Source: Blautia glucerasea
Lineage (GTDB): Bacteria > Bacillota > Clostridia > Lachnospirales > Lachnospiraceae
Reading direction: 5' to 3'
Assembly: GCF_020537505.1 (NCBI RefSeq)
Contig: NZ_JAJBMO010000032.1
Coordinates: 1 to 34,720 of the forward strand
Length of the DNA: 34,720 nt
Positions within the stretch are counted from its first letter, which is position 1. Every line of letters begins with the position of its first letter. Position numbers and translations under genes: made by a program. Of this stretch, positions 16,414 to 24,412 are shown piece after piece. A model generated the notes under the pieces. The model saw nothing but the letters and a program-made list of their open reading frames with translations, made no database searches and had not been told where the DNA came from.

Positions 16414-16471
16414 TAGCACAGTAAGGTATTGTTTCGATTATATCCAAAAATCCCCCTGCTGTCTATGCTAC

Positions 16472-17092
16472 TTACTTATGTTGGTAATAAAATACAGCCA
16501 CCTGGGTACGATCCCGAAGCTGCAGCTTTTCCAGAATAGTGCTCAGATAGTTTCGCACCGTTCCCTCGCTTAGAAAAAGCTCCGCCGCAATTTCCTTATT
16601 GCTATATCCATTGGAGATCAGCTCGATGATCTCCAATTCTCTCTCATTAATGTCGTAGCTGCTGTAGTCAAACCTTTTTTCTCCCTGCAGCAGATCCGGG
16701 ATTTTGGAAACGATCTCTGTTCCAAAGACCGTCTGTCCAGAATAAACCGCCCGCAATGCCGGCAGAATGCTGCCGTAATCCTGCTTCAAAAGATAGCCCT
16801 TTGCCCCGAGGCGCAAGGCTTTTACAATGTATTCGTCGTCTGAAAAAGTTGTCAGAAGTAAAATATTAGCCTTTGGATCCATTTTCAAAATACGCTCTGA
16901 AGCCTCCAGGCCGTCCATTTCCTTCATCCGGATATCCATCAGAAGCACATCCGGCTTATATTTTTTGTATAGCTGGCAGGCTTGTTTTCCATCAGAGCCT
17001 GTGTCCAGGACTTTCACATCCTCATTCACTTCCAAAATGGTTTTCAAGGCGCCTGCTACCAGGCAGTCATCATCTACAATAATAATTTTCAT
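16472..17092 (-). CDS. NarL/LuxR-family response regulator
   Basis: A 206-residue regulator. Receiver: MKIIIVDDDCLVAGALKTIL with acidic pocket, phospho-Asp in VLLMDIRMKEMDGLEAS (about residue 52), Thr in LLLTTFSDDEY, Lys in LRLGAKGYLLK. C-terminal LuxR HTH: INERELEIIELISNGYSNKE, AAELFLSEGTVRNYLSTILE. It follows the sensor kinase gene by 96 bases. Most likely target: the divergent ABC exporter promoter at 18434-18462 and its own operon. Confidence 0.95.
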   Translation of the reverse strand: MKIIIVDDDCLVAGALKTILEVNEDVKVLDTGSDGKQACQLYKKYKPDVLLMDIRMKEMDGLEASERILKMDPKANILLLTTFSDDEYIVKALRLGAKGYLLKQDYGSILPALRAVYSGQTVFGTEIVSKIPDLLQGEKRFDYSSYDINERELEIIELISNGYSNKEIAAELFLSEGTVRNYLSTILEKLQLRDRTQVAVFYYQHK

Positions 17093-17120
17093 TTTCTGCT
17101 CCTGCTCTTTTTAGGCTGCT

Positions 17121-17157
17121 GTTTACGGTTCCCATTCCAAATGGGTGTTTCGTAAAC
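17121..17157. repeat. Intercistronic double-stem hairpin between kinase and regulator genes
   Basis: GTTTACG (17121) pairs with CGTAAAC (17151), and inside it CCCATT with AATGGG. It has no T-run in the direction of transcription, so it is more likely an mRNA processing or stability structure than a terminator. Confidence 0.5.
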
Positions 17158-17188
17158 CATAAATTTTTTCTTATTTCCGGCAGACCGG

Positions 17189-18259
17189 TTACTTGGGAAG
17201 CGTAATAAAGATACGGAACCCCTTATCCACAGAAATCTGCATGGTTCCTCCAAGGGCATTCACCCGTTCTTTCATATTCACAATTCCAATCCCGGATTTT
17301 CCCGGATCATAAGAAACTCTGGTTCCATTATCCTCCACACACAGCTGATAAAGAGCTGGATGCTCCCGAAGGATCAGACGCACCTTGGTGGCATTGCTGT
17401 GCTTCATAATATTTGCAAAGGCTTCCTTTGTAATACTGATAAAACAATATTTCACTTCCCTTGGAACCTGGCGTGTCATATCAAAGGTCATTTCCACCGG
17501 ACAAAAAGTAAACTCCCTTACCAGCCCTTTTTCCACTTCTTCCAGGTTCACAGCCTCATCGTGAAGATCATGGACACTGCTTCGAATGCTGTTCATGGCA
17601 TGATTCAGGGAGTCTTCCAGATTTTCCAGCATGGCGTCCATTCCAGGCTCCTTGTTAATGGTCTTCGCCGCTCCCACCATCAGAATGGATCTGGAAAGCA
17701 CATGTCCCACATTGTCATGGATTTCCCTGGCAATACGGTTTCGTTCTTTTAGGGTAGCATTGTAGATCTGATAATCCTGTTTATCCTGCAGCGCCTTATT
17801 TTTCTGGGAAAGAAGAAGATTCCGCTCCTTGGAGTCATCCTGGGTTCTTCGAAGCTCTTCTTCCAGGTTCTGTCCCTTCCAGGTATTTCTCTCCATCCGA
17901 AACGCCAGAAGCAGCCCAAATACACCGGCTGCGGCAAACAATTCCCTGTTTTCCCAGGCTTCTGGCATCTGGCACAGGAAAAGCACCATTCCCGCCCCTG
18001 CCACGCCTGGCATTTTTTCATGGAAAAACAGGTAAAAAAGGCAGGGATAAAAAAGAAAAACCTCTGGAAATCCCAGCCCCAGAAGCCCGAACAAAATGCC
18101 CCAAACCAGCCTCAGCCATTTACGCTTTACCGCATATCCAAGGCAGATCAGACAAATACAACACAAAAAAGCGATCAGAAATCCAGCTCCCGGTGGCACA
18201 AAAAAAAGTGACAGAAACCCATAGAATACCAGAAGTCCACAATCAAAAAAATATCCCAT
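17189..18259 (-). CDS. Sensor histidine kinase (HisKA_3 type)
   Basis: A 356-residue kinase. The first about 130 residues are strongly hydrophobic (LLVFYGFLSLFFVPPGAGFL, LIAFLCCICLICLGYA, GILFGLLGLGFPEVFLFYP and more), about five membrane segments without a large external domain, suggesting intramembrane sensing. A coiled coil precedes ERNRIAREIHDNVGHVLSRS (phospho-His in the HD pair). The ATPase domain has NIMKHSNATKV (N-box) and DPGKSGIGIVNMKERV (G-box). Start at 18259 chosen for AGAAGGTG upstream. Partner of the regulator at 16472. Confidence 0.9.
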   Translation of the reverse strand: MGYFFDCGLLVFYGFLSLFFVPPGAGFLIAFLCCICLICLGYAVKRKWLRLVWGILFGLLGLGFPEVFLFYPCLFYLFFHEKMPGVAGAGMVLFLCQMPEAWENRELFAAAGVFGLLLAFRMERNTWKGQNLEEELRRTQDDSKERNLLLSQKNKALQDKQDYQIYNATLKERNRIAREIHDNVGHVLSRSILMVGAAKTINKEPGMDAMLENLEDSLNHAMNSIRSSVHDLHDEAVNLEEVEKGLVREFTFCPVEMTFDMTRQVPREVKYCFISITKEAFANIMKHSNATKVRLILREHPALYQLCVEDNGTRVSYDPGKSGIGIVNMKERVNALGGTMQISVDKGFRIFITLPK

Positions 18260-18349
18260 ACTGTCACCTTCTTTCCTTTTTATGAAATAATTACTGTTTA
18301 CAGACAATCTTTCTTTTCCAAATCCAGCAGTTCCCGAAACACTTTTTTC

Positions 18350-18379
18350 ATTATAGTATACCCAGCCGCACGCTGTAAA
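18350..18379 (-). promoter_or_regulatory. Promoter of the two-component operon
   Basis: In minus sense: -35 TTTACA (18374-18379), 18 bp, -10 TATAAT (18350-18355). It lies about 90 bases before the kinase start and reads away from the ABC operon. Confidence 0.55.
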
Positions 18380-18397
18380 GAAACTTTCCTCACTTTA

Positions 18398-18432
18398 TGA
18401 CATTTGTCACAGGAAAAGAATGACATTTCACA
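18398..18432. promoter_or_regulatory. Candidate operator of the divergent two-component/ABC control region
   Basis: A perfect palindrome TGACATTTGTCA (18398-18409) and a partial copy TGACATTTCACA (18421-18432), 23 bp apart. They lie between the two-component promoter and the ABC operon -10 TATACT (18457-18462), whose -35 is poor (TAGGTA). A poor -35 with sites just upstream fits activation by a NarL-type regulator. Confidence 0.5.
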
Positions 18433-18507
18433 CTAGGTATTTTTCCCTTTCTCCTTTATACTAAAATCAGAATACACCATTAGAAATTCTTTTCAGGGAG
18501 GAAAATC

Positions 18508-19449
18508 ATGTCAACCAATATTGTACAAATAGAAAATCTGGTAAAAAGATATGGCAGTCTGGTGGCGCTGGACCACCTGAATCTGAATATTTCAGAAGGG
18601 GAAGTTTTTGGGCTTCTGGGGCCAAACGGCTCTGGAAAAACCACAGCTATCAATTGTATGCTTTCCCTTCTGAAATACGACAAAGGCGTCATTCGTATTT
18701 TCGGAGAAGAGATGCGTCCTGACAATTACCAGGTGAAACAGCAGATCGGAATCGTACTGCAAAACGTTGCTGTTTTTGATGAACTGACGGTTTACGAAAA
18801 CATTGACTATTTCTGCGGTCTTTATGTTTCAGATAAAAGGAAGCGAAAAGAGCTGGTAGAGGAAGCAATCACTTTCACTGACCTTAACGACTACCGGAAA
18901 ATGCGGCCGAAAAAGCTTTCCGGCGGTCTTCTCCGCAGATTGAACATTGCCTGCGGAATCGCCCATAAGCCACGGCTGATCATTATGGATGAGCCAACAG
19001 TAGCCGTTGATCCCCAGAGCCGCAATAAGATCCTGGAAGGGATCCAGAAGCTGAATGAACAGGGTTCCACAATTATTTATACTTCCCATTATATGGAAGA
19101 GGTAGAACAGATCTGTACCAGGATCGCCATTATGGACCACGGTCATGTGATTACATCTGGAACCAAGGAGGAGCTGAAAAAAATGATCAAAACCGGCGAA
19201 ACCATCACCATTGAGGCAGTTCCCCTTTCCCCAGAGAACCTTGCAGACATCCGGACACTCCCCCATGTATTTGACCTGCATTACGAAGAACAGGTCCTCA
19301 CAGTCCGCTGTACTGGTGCCCGCCATAATCTGATCCGGCTTCTGAATTATCTCCAGAGCCAGGATATTCCTTTTGGTCAGGTTTCCTCTGAGCTTCCTAC
19401 CTTAAACGACGTCTTTCTGGAAATCACCGGCAAACAGCTACGAGATTAA
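18508..19449 (+). CDS. ABC transporter ATP-binding protein
   Basis: A 313-residue ABC ATPase of the drug/antibiotic exporter (ABC-2) group. Walker A GPNGSGKTT (about residues 38-46), Q-loop in IGIVLQNVAVFDE, signature LSGGLLRRL (Leu replaces the usual Gln), Walker B RLIIMDEPTVAVD, switch His in IYTSHYMEE. The extra C-terminal about 90 residues are usual in this subfamily. SD AGGGAGG upstream. First gene of a three-gene exporter operon divergent from the two-component system, suggesting export of, or resistance to, an antimicrobial or lipid signal. Confidence 0.95.
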   Translation: MSTNIVQIENLVKRYGSLVALDHLNLNISEGEVFGLLGPNGSGKTTAINCMLSLLKYDKGVIRIFGEEMRPDNYQVKQQIGIVLQNVAVFDELTVYENIDYFCGLYVSDKRKRKELVEEAITFTDLNDYRKMRPKKLSGGLLRRLNIACGIAHKPRLIIMDEPTVAVDPQSRNKILEGIQKLNEQGSTIIYTSHYMEEVEQICTRIAIMDHGHVITSGTKEELKKMIKTGETITIEAVPLSPENLADIRTLPHVFDLHYEEQVLTVRCTGARHNLIRLLNYLQSQDIPFGQVSSELPTLNDVFLEITGKQLRD

Positions 19450-19460
19450 GGAGGTCTACT

Positions 19461-20585
19461 ATGCTGCATTTGATCAAATACAACCTTCTGGTGAAGGTAA
19501 AAAATTTCGCCACAACCTTCTGGCCTCTTATTTTTCCACTCCTTCTTGGAACCATGTTCTATTTTGCCTTCGGAAATATTGATGATGCGGATTTTGAAAC
19601 GGTGCAGGTTGGAATTGTAAAAGAAGAGGAACCGGATACTTTATTCCTCATGTTTCTGGATCAGATGGAAAATAATGGGAACCATTTGATCGCTGCCCAG
19701 GAATTATCTGGAACTGCAGCTCTTGCCAAGCTGGAAAATGAGGAAATTTCCGGTATTTATTATGTAGGGAAAGCACCTTCTCTTACAGTGGCTGCAAATG
19801 GAATCCCACAAAGTATTCTCCAGTCCGTTTTGACCAGCTACGAAACAGGGAAAAGCACCATCCGGCAGATTGTCCGCACCCATCCATCTGGTCTGTGGAA
19901 GGGAATCCAAAAGATGTTAAACCAGCAGGAACCCATTATCCAGGTTTCCCTTGGCGGTCATACCATCAACGGAACTGTACAGTTTTTCTATGCACTGATT
20001 GCAATGACCTGTCTCTATGGCTGCTTTATCGGATTTGGCTCTGCTATCACCCTTCAGGCTAATATTACGGCACTGGCTGCAAGGCGATGCGTAACACCAA
20101 CCCATAAATTAAAGCTGATCCTTTCCGAACAGATTGCTTCTTTTTTGCTTGGCTATTTCGATGTAATCGTACTTCTGGTCTATCTTCGTTATATTTTGAA
20201 GCTGGATTTTCAGGGAAAAATCGGGCCAATGCTGCTGATTTCTTTTTTCGGATCTCTGATCGGCGTTTCCATTGGAATTTTTGTGGGAAGTCTTGGGAAA
20301 ATGAAAGAAGGGGTAAAGATTGGTATTATTCTTGGTATCTCCATGATCTGCAGTTTCCTGTCCGGACTTATGAACAATACTATGAAGGATATTGTAGAAA
20401 AGAATGCTCCCTTTATCAACCGAATCAACCCGGCGGCCCTTATTTCAGACGCTTTTTACTGCATCAATGTGTATGATGATCTTGGACGCTACTACCGCAA
20501 TCTGATCACCCTTGCCGTGATGAGTGTGGTTCTGGTGGCAGCTTCCTTTTTACTGATTCGGAGGGAAAGTTATGACAGTATTTAA
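19461..20585 (+). CDS. ABC-2 type permease subunit 1
   Basis: A 374-residue ABC-2 permease: one N-terminal membrane segment (FWPLIFPLLLGTMFYFAF), an extracytoplasmic domain of about 140 residues, then five segments from FFYALIAMTCLYGCFIGF to the C-terminal LAVMSVVLVAASFLLI. Starts 11 bases after the ATPase stop with SD GGAGG. It ends inside the next permease (14-base overlap), so the two are co-translated and probably form a heterodimer. Confidence 0.92.
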   Translation: MLHLIKYNLLVKVKNFATTFWPLIFPLLLGTMFYFAFGNIDDADFETVQVGIVKEEEPDTLFLMFLDQMENNGNHLIAAQELSGTAALAKLENEEISGIYYVGKAPSLTVAANGIPQSILQSVLTSYETGKSTIRQIVRTHPSGLWKGIQKMLNQQEPIIQVSLGGHTINGTVQFFYALIAMTCLYGCFIGFGSAITLQANITALAARRCVTPTHKLKLILSEQIASFLLGYFDVIVLLVYLRYILKLDFQGKIGPMLLISFFGSLIGVSIGIFVGSLGKMKEGVKIGIILGISMICSFLSGLMNNTMKDIVEKNAPFINRINPAALISDAFYCINVYDDLGRYYRNLITLAVMSVVLVAASFLLIRRESYDSI

Positions 20586-21720
20586 ATGCTATATGAAAAT
20601 TTTACGCCAGAATGTTGGAATGATCATTATATATCTTGGCATTTTCTTTTCCGTAGCTCTGGTCATGCAAATGGCCGCAGGAAAAAGTGAAAACAGCCTT
20701 TATGCAAACGCCAGCATTGATATTGGAGTGACAGATGAAGATCAAGGCGTTCTGGCACAGGGATTTACAGATTATCTTGGCAGCATCCATAACGTAATTC
20801 CAATGGAAAATGATCCGGAAGTCCTTCAGGAAAATCTTTTTTACCGTAATGTTGAATATATTGTGCAGATTCCAGCTGATTTTTATGAGACATGCATTTT
20901 AGGTGATACACCTTTGAAAGTTACCAAGGTTCCTGGCTCCTACAGTTCCTATTATGTGGATCAGCAGATCAGCAGTTATATCAGTACGCTCCGTACTTAT
21001 CTGGCTGCTGGCTTTTCCCCGGAGGAGGCTATTCAAGGGGAAAAAAATGAGGTGCATGAGCCGGTTACCAAACTTTCTTCTGACTCAGCCAGCAGTGATC
21101 TGGTACCTTATACCTATTATTTCCGTTATATTCCTTATCTTTTTCTTGGTGCACTCTGCTATACCATGGGATATATTCTTATGGCCTTCAAGAAAGGGGA
21201 TATCCAGAAAAGAATGGAAGCTTCTGCCATTTCTGTGAGGCGCCAAGCCCTTGAGGGATTGCTGGCCATGGGGGTAATTGGTGCTTTCCTGTGGTTTCTT
21301 GGGATTCTGGGCGTGGCCATCATGTATGGAAATACCTTTTGGGGCTCTCCACTTTTTGGCTACTACATGGTAAATACACTGCTTATGCTGATTGTTGCGC
21401 TGTCTCTTTCCTATCTGATCGGAATGTTTATTCCCAACAGCAATATCTTAAGCGGCGTAGCTAACCTTGTTTCTCTTTCCATGTGCTTCCTCTGCGGCGT
21501 TTTCGTCCCTATGGATGTGATGGATAAATCGGTTCTGAAGTTTTCACAATTTCTGCCAGTGTACTGGTATGAACAGGTAAACGAGATCCTAAGCCGGCAT
21601 CATACATTGACACCGGAGCTGCTCAGAAAGATCCAGGTCAGTATGGGGATTCAAATGCTGTTCGCTGTTGTATTTGTGTGTCTGATTCTGGTGGTTTCCA
21701 GGTATAGAAAAGAGGGGTGA
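20572..21720 (+). CDS. ABC-2 type permease subunit 2
   Basis: A 382-residue ABC-2 permease with the same topology as its neighbour: MIIIYLGIFFSVALVMQMA near the N-terminus, a large external domain (LYANASIDIGVTDEDQGVLA...), then FLGALCYTMGYILMAF, GLLAMGVIGAFLWFLGILGV, TLLMLIVALSLSYLIGMF, and a last segment AVVFVCLILVVS. SD GGAGGGAAAG lies within the previous gene. The stop codon is inside the terminator stem. Confidence 0.92.
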   Translation: MTVFKCYMKILRQNVGMIIIYLGIFFSVALVMQMAAGKSENSLYANASIDIGVTDEDQGVLAQGFTDYLGSIHNVIPMENDPEVLQENLFYRNVEYIVQIPADFYETCILGDTPLKVTKVPGSYSSYYVDQQISSYISTLRTYLAAGFSPEEAIQGEKNEVHEPVTKLSSDSASSDLVPYTYYFRYIPYLFLGALCYTMGYILMAFKKGDIQKRMEASAISVRRQALEGLLAMGVIGAFLWFLGILGVAIMYGNTFWGSPLFGYYMVNTLLMLIVALSLSYLIGMFIPNSNILSGVANLVSLSMCFLCGVFVPMDVMDKSVLKFSQFLPVYWYEQVNEILSRHHTLTPELLRKIQVSMGIQMLFAVVFVCLILVVSRYRKEG

Positions 21721-21732
21721 TGCCCCTCTTTT
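21708..21732. terminator. Bidirectional terminator between ABC operon and thg1 operon
   Basis: AAAAGAGGGG / CCCCTCTTTT around a 5-base loop TGATG. The arms supply T-runs on both strands. It serves the exporter operon (+) and the acidic coiled-coil gene (-) whose stop is at 21762. Confidence 0.9.
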
Positions 21733-21761
21733 CGTCATTTTGTTATGTAATTTCAGGTTTC

Positions 21762-22154
21762 CTACACCCATTCTGCCTCGTCAATGTCATCATCGTCAGC
21801 CGGGAAATCATCATCCTCGTCTTCGTCATCTTCATCATCAAAAGCCGGGAAATCGTCTTGATCCTCACTACCAACAGAAGATCCGTCTGTCGTATCCACA
21901 TCTTTACTTAAATTTTCTTTTTCTTTCACAAGGGAAAACACACTTCTTATTTCCTGCAGCAAATCATCATATTTCTTCTCGGTTTCCTGCAGTTTTTTCT
22001 CCGTTTCTCTCAGTTTTATCTTTGTCCTCTCCAATTCAGCCTCACAGCTTGCACGCTTTATGCTGTTATCTCTTTTTGCCTCATTGTACAGGTTCTGAAT
22101 TGCTGTCATGTGTGATGAAAACTCATCTGTTACTCTTTTGATTGTCAGTCCCAT
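21762..22154 (-). CDS. Coiled-coil protein with a highly acidic tail
   Basis: A 130-residue protein with no family I recognise. Residues about 25-85 form a charged coiled coil (KRASCEAELERTKIKLRETE, KKLQETEKKYDDLLQEI). The last 30 residues are mostly Asp/Glu with two repeats of DDFPA, a DNA/RNA-mimic-like acidic tail. It starts 18 bases after the thg1 stop (SD GGAGG) and has the same terminator, so it is co-expressed with Thg1; a chaperone, scaffold or inhibitor role is conceivable but unproven. Confidence 0.8.
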   Translation of the reverse strand: MGLTIKRVTDEFSSHMTAIQNLYNEAKRDNSIKRASCEAELERTKIKLRETEKKLQETEKKYDDLLQEIRSVFSLVKEKENLSKDVDTTDGSSVGSEDQDDFPAFDDEDDEDEDDDFPADDDDIDEAEWV

Positions 22155-22172
22155 AGTTATCTCCTCCTACAT

Positions 22173-22988
22173 TCATTTCTCTTCTGGTTCCAGCAGACTT
22201 TCTATATAGTTCCTGTCATCCCCTTTGAAAATGGGAATGTTCAGATCTACTTTCCAGCTGTTTCTTTCCACATCATCCATTGGGTCATCTGTTTCCAGTT
22301 CCACAAGCCCTTTACATTTCACGCAGCAGGTGCCTCGTTTCTGATATACTGGAAGATCGTTCCAATTAATTCCTTTCTGTGTCATCAACATGTCCTGGAT
22401 CTCACTGCAGTTTTTATTCTGCAGTTCCTTATGGGTGAAGTGGACCTGTCCCAGCATCTGAATTGAATTTCTGCTTGCATCCAACTGCCGCCAGTAAATA
22501 TTATTGGTCACCTCTTCCCGTGGAACGTTAAATGCACGACAGTCAAACATCGCTCCCGCTTCCAGAACGTTCAGATATCTGTGATAGAATACACTTCCAC
22601 GGTTGTACAGTCCATAATCTTCCACACGCCTGGAAAAGGCATTGTTAAAACCAACAGTAGCCATACTTGCTCCGATGCTGCATAGCTTCTGTACTTCATA
22701 TCCAAACCATGGATCTGATGTAAGTTTCTTGTAATCGATAAGAACCAGCGTGATCTCATCAGATTGCGTATAGCCCAGTACACAGCCCTGAATATTCTCA
22801 CACAGGAATCTCATAGTATCTATCATCGACAGATTCAACACCTTATCAAAGGGCTTATGAAATCCTCTGGTCAGAGTATGAAAGGCTCTCCCATCAATCC
22901 GAAGGATCACCGGTGTTCTACGCATCAAAACAGTCTTTGGAACTGCTTCATACTGCTTCATGCGCCTCGATAAATCCGATCTCTCCAT
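22173..22988 (-). CDS. Thg1-like 3'-5' RNA polymerase (tRNA guanylyltransferase family)
   Basis: A 271-residue Thg1 family protein. It opens MERSDLSRRMKQYEAV, then VILRIDGRAFHTLTRGFHKP (the RIDGR metal motif and GF/H nucleotide loop) and LGYTQSDEITLVLI (second metal motif SDE). Also ASMATVGFNNAF and CRAFNVPREEVTNNIYWRQL, all typical. Bacterial Thg1-like proteins add nucleotides 3'-to-5' and can restore truncated tRNA 5' ends. Start at 22988 is set by AAGGAGGA; the longer frame only reads through the leader repeats. Promoter at 23170-23198 carries the shared operator. Confidence 0.93.
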   Translation of the reverse strand: MERSDLSRRMKQYEAVPKTVLMRRTPVILRIDGRAFHTLTRGFHKPFDKVLNLSMIDTMRFLCENIQGCVLGYTQSDEITLVLIDYKKLTSDPWFGYEVQKLCSIGASMATVGFNNAFSRRVEDYGLYNRGSVFYHRYLNVLEAGAMFDCRAFNVPREEVTNNIYWRQLDASRNSIQMLGQVHFTHKELQNKNCSEIQDMLMTQKGINWNDLPVYQKRGTCCVKCKGLVELETDDPMDDVERNSWKVDLNIPIFKGDDRNYIESLLEPEEK

Positions 22989-23027
22989 CTTAGCCTTCCT
23001 CCTTAATTTTTTCTTCACATTACAATA

Positions 23028-23147
23028 AGCTGCATTGCCATTCTTTACCTGGCGTCGCTTTACTTTACTTAGATTTACCTCACTTAACTTTGTCTTACTT
23101 AGCCTCATTTCGCTTTTCCTGATTTGCTTTGCATCACCATTGCATTG
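23028..23147 (-). repeat. 15-nt periodic A/G-rich repeats in the thg1 leader
   Basis: In RNA sense, units such as CTAAGTAAAGTAAAG (23058-23072), TTAAGTGAGGTAAAT (23073-23087) and CTAAGTAAGACAAAG (23088-23102) run in a strict 15-nt register; four to five weaker units flank them. They fill the leader between the transcription start (about 23163) and the thg1 SD. C/U-poor and probably unstructured. Confidence 0.65.
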
Positions 23148-23169
23148 TGGAATTTTCTAATTCCATTTT

Positions 23170-23215
23170 ATTATAACAAGTGGATTTCAAACTGTCATTT
23201 AACACACAGGTTAAA
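23170..23215 (-). promoter_or_regulatory. thg1 promoter with island operator (copy 1)
   Basis: Minus sense: palindrome TTTAAC-CTGTGT-GTTAAA (23198-23215), its last A being the first base of -35 ATGACA (23193-23198), 17 bp, consensus -10 TATAAT (23170-23175). Confidence 0.85.
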
Positions 23216-23229
23216 AATTTGGAACTGGC

Positions 23230-23265
23230 GCGTTCCCTTTTTCATTCAAAGGGAACGCTCTTTTT
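23230..23265. terminator. Strong hairpin between the HTH gene and the thg1 promoter
   Basis: Perfect 11-bp inverted repeat GCGTTCCCTTT / AAAGGGAACGC with a 7-base loop. The T-run (TCTTTTT) is on the plus strand; in minus sense, the direction of the upstream HTH gene, no T-run follows. It may still stop that transcript or shield the thg1 promoter. Confidence 0.55.
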
Positions 23266-23271
23266 ACTATT

Positions 23272-23598
23272 TTACTTGCTGTTTTCGCAATAAAGATTGG
23301 TCCATTTGGCATTCTTCTTATCCACCTTCAAAGGAATTCCATCTTCTCTCAGAAAGTCCTCGATGTGTACTTTTTTACTGCAAAATGCAGTACAAATGGA
23401 ATAAAACGCATCAATACTTGGAACCCGTTCCCCTTTCATCCAGTAGTAAACCGCCTGCACAGTTGCCGTTCCTGCAATCATCTGCATATTGGCTATGCTC
23501 AGATTTTCATTATCCATAAAATGGCACATATTTTCCTTCACAATCTCTGGGGTAAACCCAGATGTGTTTTTCTTCTCTTTTTCAACCACATTGCTCAT
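23272..23598 (-). CDS. XRE-like HTH regulator with repeat-rich leader
   Basis: A 108-residue protein. The core MQMIAGTATVQAVYYWMKGE plus RVPSIDAFYSICTAF is a Cro/C1-type HTH whose recognition part (VQAVYYW...VPSIDAF) resembles that of the XRE protein at 32393 (PQAIYKW...LPTLDNL). C-terminal residues are basic. SD GGAGG 7 bases before ATG. It has its own long leader (23599 to about 23960) and sits between the thg1 and repair operons, so it is one of two candidate regulators of the shared operator; alternatively it partners the HipA-like kinase. Confidence 0.75.
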   Translation of the reverse strand: MSNVVEKEKKNTSGFTPEIVKENMCHFMDNENLSIANMQMIAGTATVQAVYYWMKGERVPSIDAFYSICTAFCSKKVHIEDFLREDGIPLKVDKKNAKWTNLYCENSK

Positions 23599-23640
23599 TT
23601 TGCAGCCTCCATCTGATCAATCAATAACAACCGTTACCGA

Positions 23641-23790
23641 TCACCTGACATCACTCTGCTTTACGAGGCTCTACATTGCATTTGCTTTACATTACGTTAC
23701 TTATAGCCGCTTCACACTGCATTACTTCGCATTGTCCTATCTTGCATCACTTTACTTTGCATCGCTTTACTTCGCCTTACTTTACTTCGC
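23641..23790 (-). repeat. 15-nt periodic repeats in the HTH-gene leader
   Basis: In RNA sense, six consecutive 15-nt units from 23790 down to 23701: GCGAAGTAAAGTAAG, GCGAAGTAAAGCGAT, GCAAAGTAAAGTGAT, GCAAGATAGGACAAT, GCGAAGTAATGCAGT, GTGAAGCGGCTATAA; four more degenerate units reach 23641. Same period and style as the thg1 leader. Confidence 0.75.
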
Positions 23791-24073
23791 ACCACCTCAT
23801 CTGATCTTGATTCAGTTATTTGAAGAAGTACTTCTATATTTCTCTCGAGATGAGTATAGTATAGCTTACCGACGTTATGTTCCACTACATATTACCTCTA
23901 AAAATTTTTCTTCAGGAACCTGTTTTTTTCTCTCTGGAAGCCCTCAAAAACCTTCGGGGAGTATGTGTACATATCACATAAGCCTTCTTTTGTCAACACA
24001 ATACGTCTAAAAACTTTTTTCATTTTGATATATTTTTTTCATTCACCAATTGCAAAAAATTCATTTATATAAT
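23791..24073 (-). promoter_or_regulatory. Gene-free upstream region of the HTH gene
   Basis: No convincing reading frame. Two possible minus-strand promoters: TTGACA (about 23992) with a weak TATGTA 17 bp on, and a TATACT -10 near 23860 without a good -35. The island palindrome is absent. The stretch just after 24073 is A/T-rich without a clear hairpin, so where the upstream operon ends is uncertain. Confidence 0.35.
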
Positions 24074-24412
24074 CTAATTTTGCAGTTCTAAATAACAATC
24101 ATCCTGTCCACATTTTCCCTGCGTCCGCAGCAAAAGTTCATATTCATCATACTCTTCCATTTGATTTTCCGTTAAAATCGCCTGCAGATTCTGACGTTCC
24201 CAGGAAAGGATTCTCTGCTGCACCCATACCCTGCTCCAACGAGCATCCAACACATACTCCCCTTTTTTTATAAAAGAAGATAGAAAAACCGGACACATCC
24301 AATACTCTGTCTTCTCATAAATCCTGATCTGAAACTCTTTTTTCTCTTCATAATAAACAAGACAGCCTAACGAAGCGTCTTCCGAACTGTCATTTCTTTT
24401 CTCTTTGATCAT
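24074..24412 (-). CDS. 112-residue protein coupled to the HipA-like kinase
   Basis: Start at 24412 (MIKEKRNDSSEDASLGCLVY) is set by GAAGG 5 bases upstream; it overlaps the kinase gene end by 23 bases. A mixed alpha/beta protein (FQIRIYEKTEYWMCPVFLSS, ARWSRVWVQQRILSWERQNL) with no family I recognise. The overlap means obligate co-expression with the kinase; it could be its substrate, inhibitor or partner. Last gene of the HNH-RlaP-PARG-phosphoesterase operon. Confidence 0.75.
   Translation of the reverse strand: MIKEKRNDSSEDASLGCLVYYEEKKEFQIRIYEKTEYWMCPVFLSSFIKKGEYVLDARWSRVWVQQRILSWERQNLQAILTENQMEEYDEYELLLRTQGKCGQDDCYLELQN

Noticed and set aside
16220..16447. A 75-codon open frame on the minus strand
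   Set aside because: It lies mostly inside the MITE, uses the element's palindrome as coding sequence and lacks an SD; a chance frame.
22173..23108. Longer Thg1 start with about 40 extra N-terminal residues in pentapeptide-like repeats
   Set aside because: The extension reads through leader repeats, and a strong SD sits just before the canonical Thg1 N-terminus at 22988.
23641..23790. CRISPR or tandem minisatellite reading of the 15-nt repeats
   Set aside because: No spacers, and units diverge too much for a simple minisatellite; position in two mRNA leaders is the more informative fact.
23489..24010. A 173-codon plus-strand frame with leucine/tyrosine/alanine repeats (LYFAS-like)
   Set aside because: It is the antisense of the 15-nt leader repeats; no SD, no family, and the repeat explains the apparent pattern.
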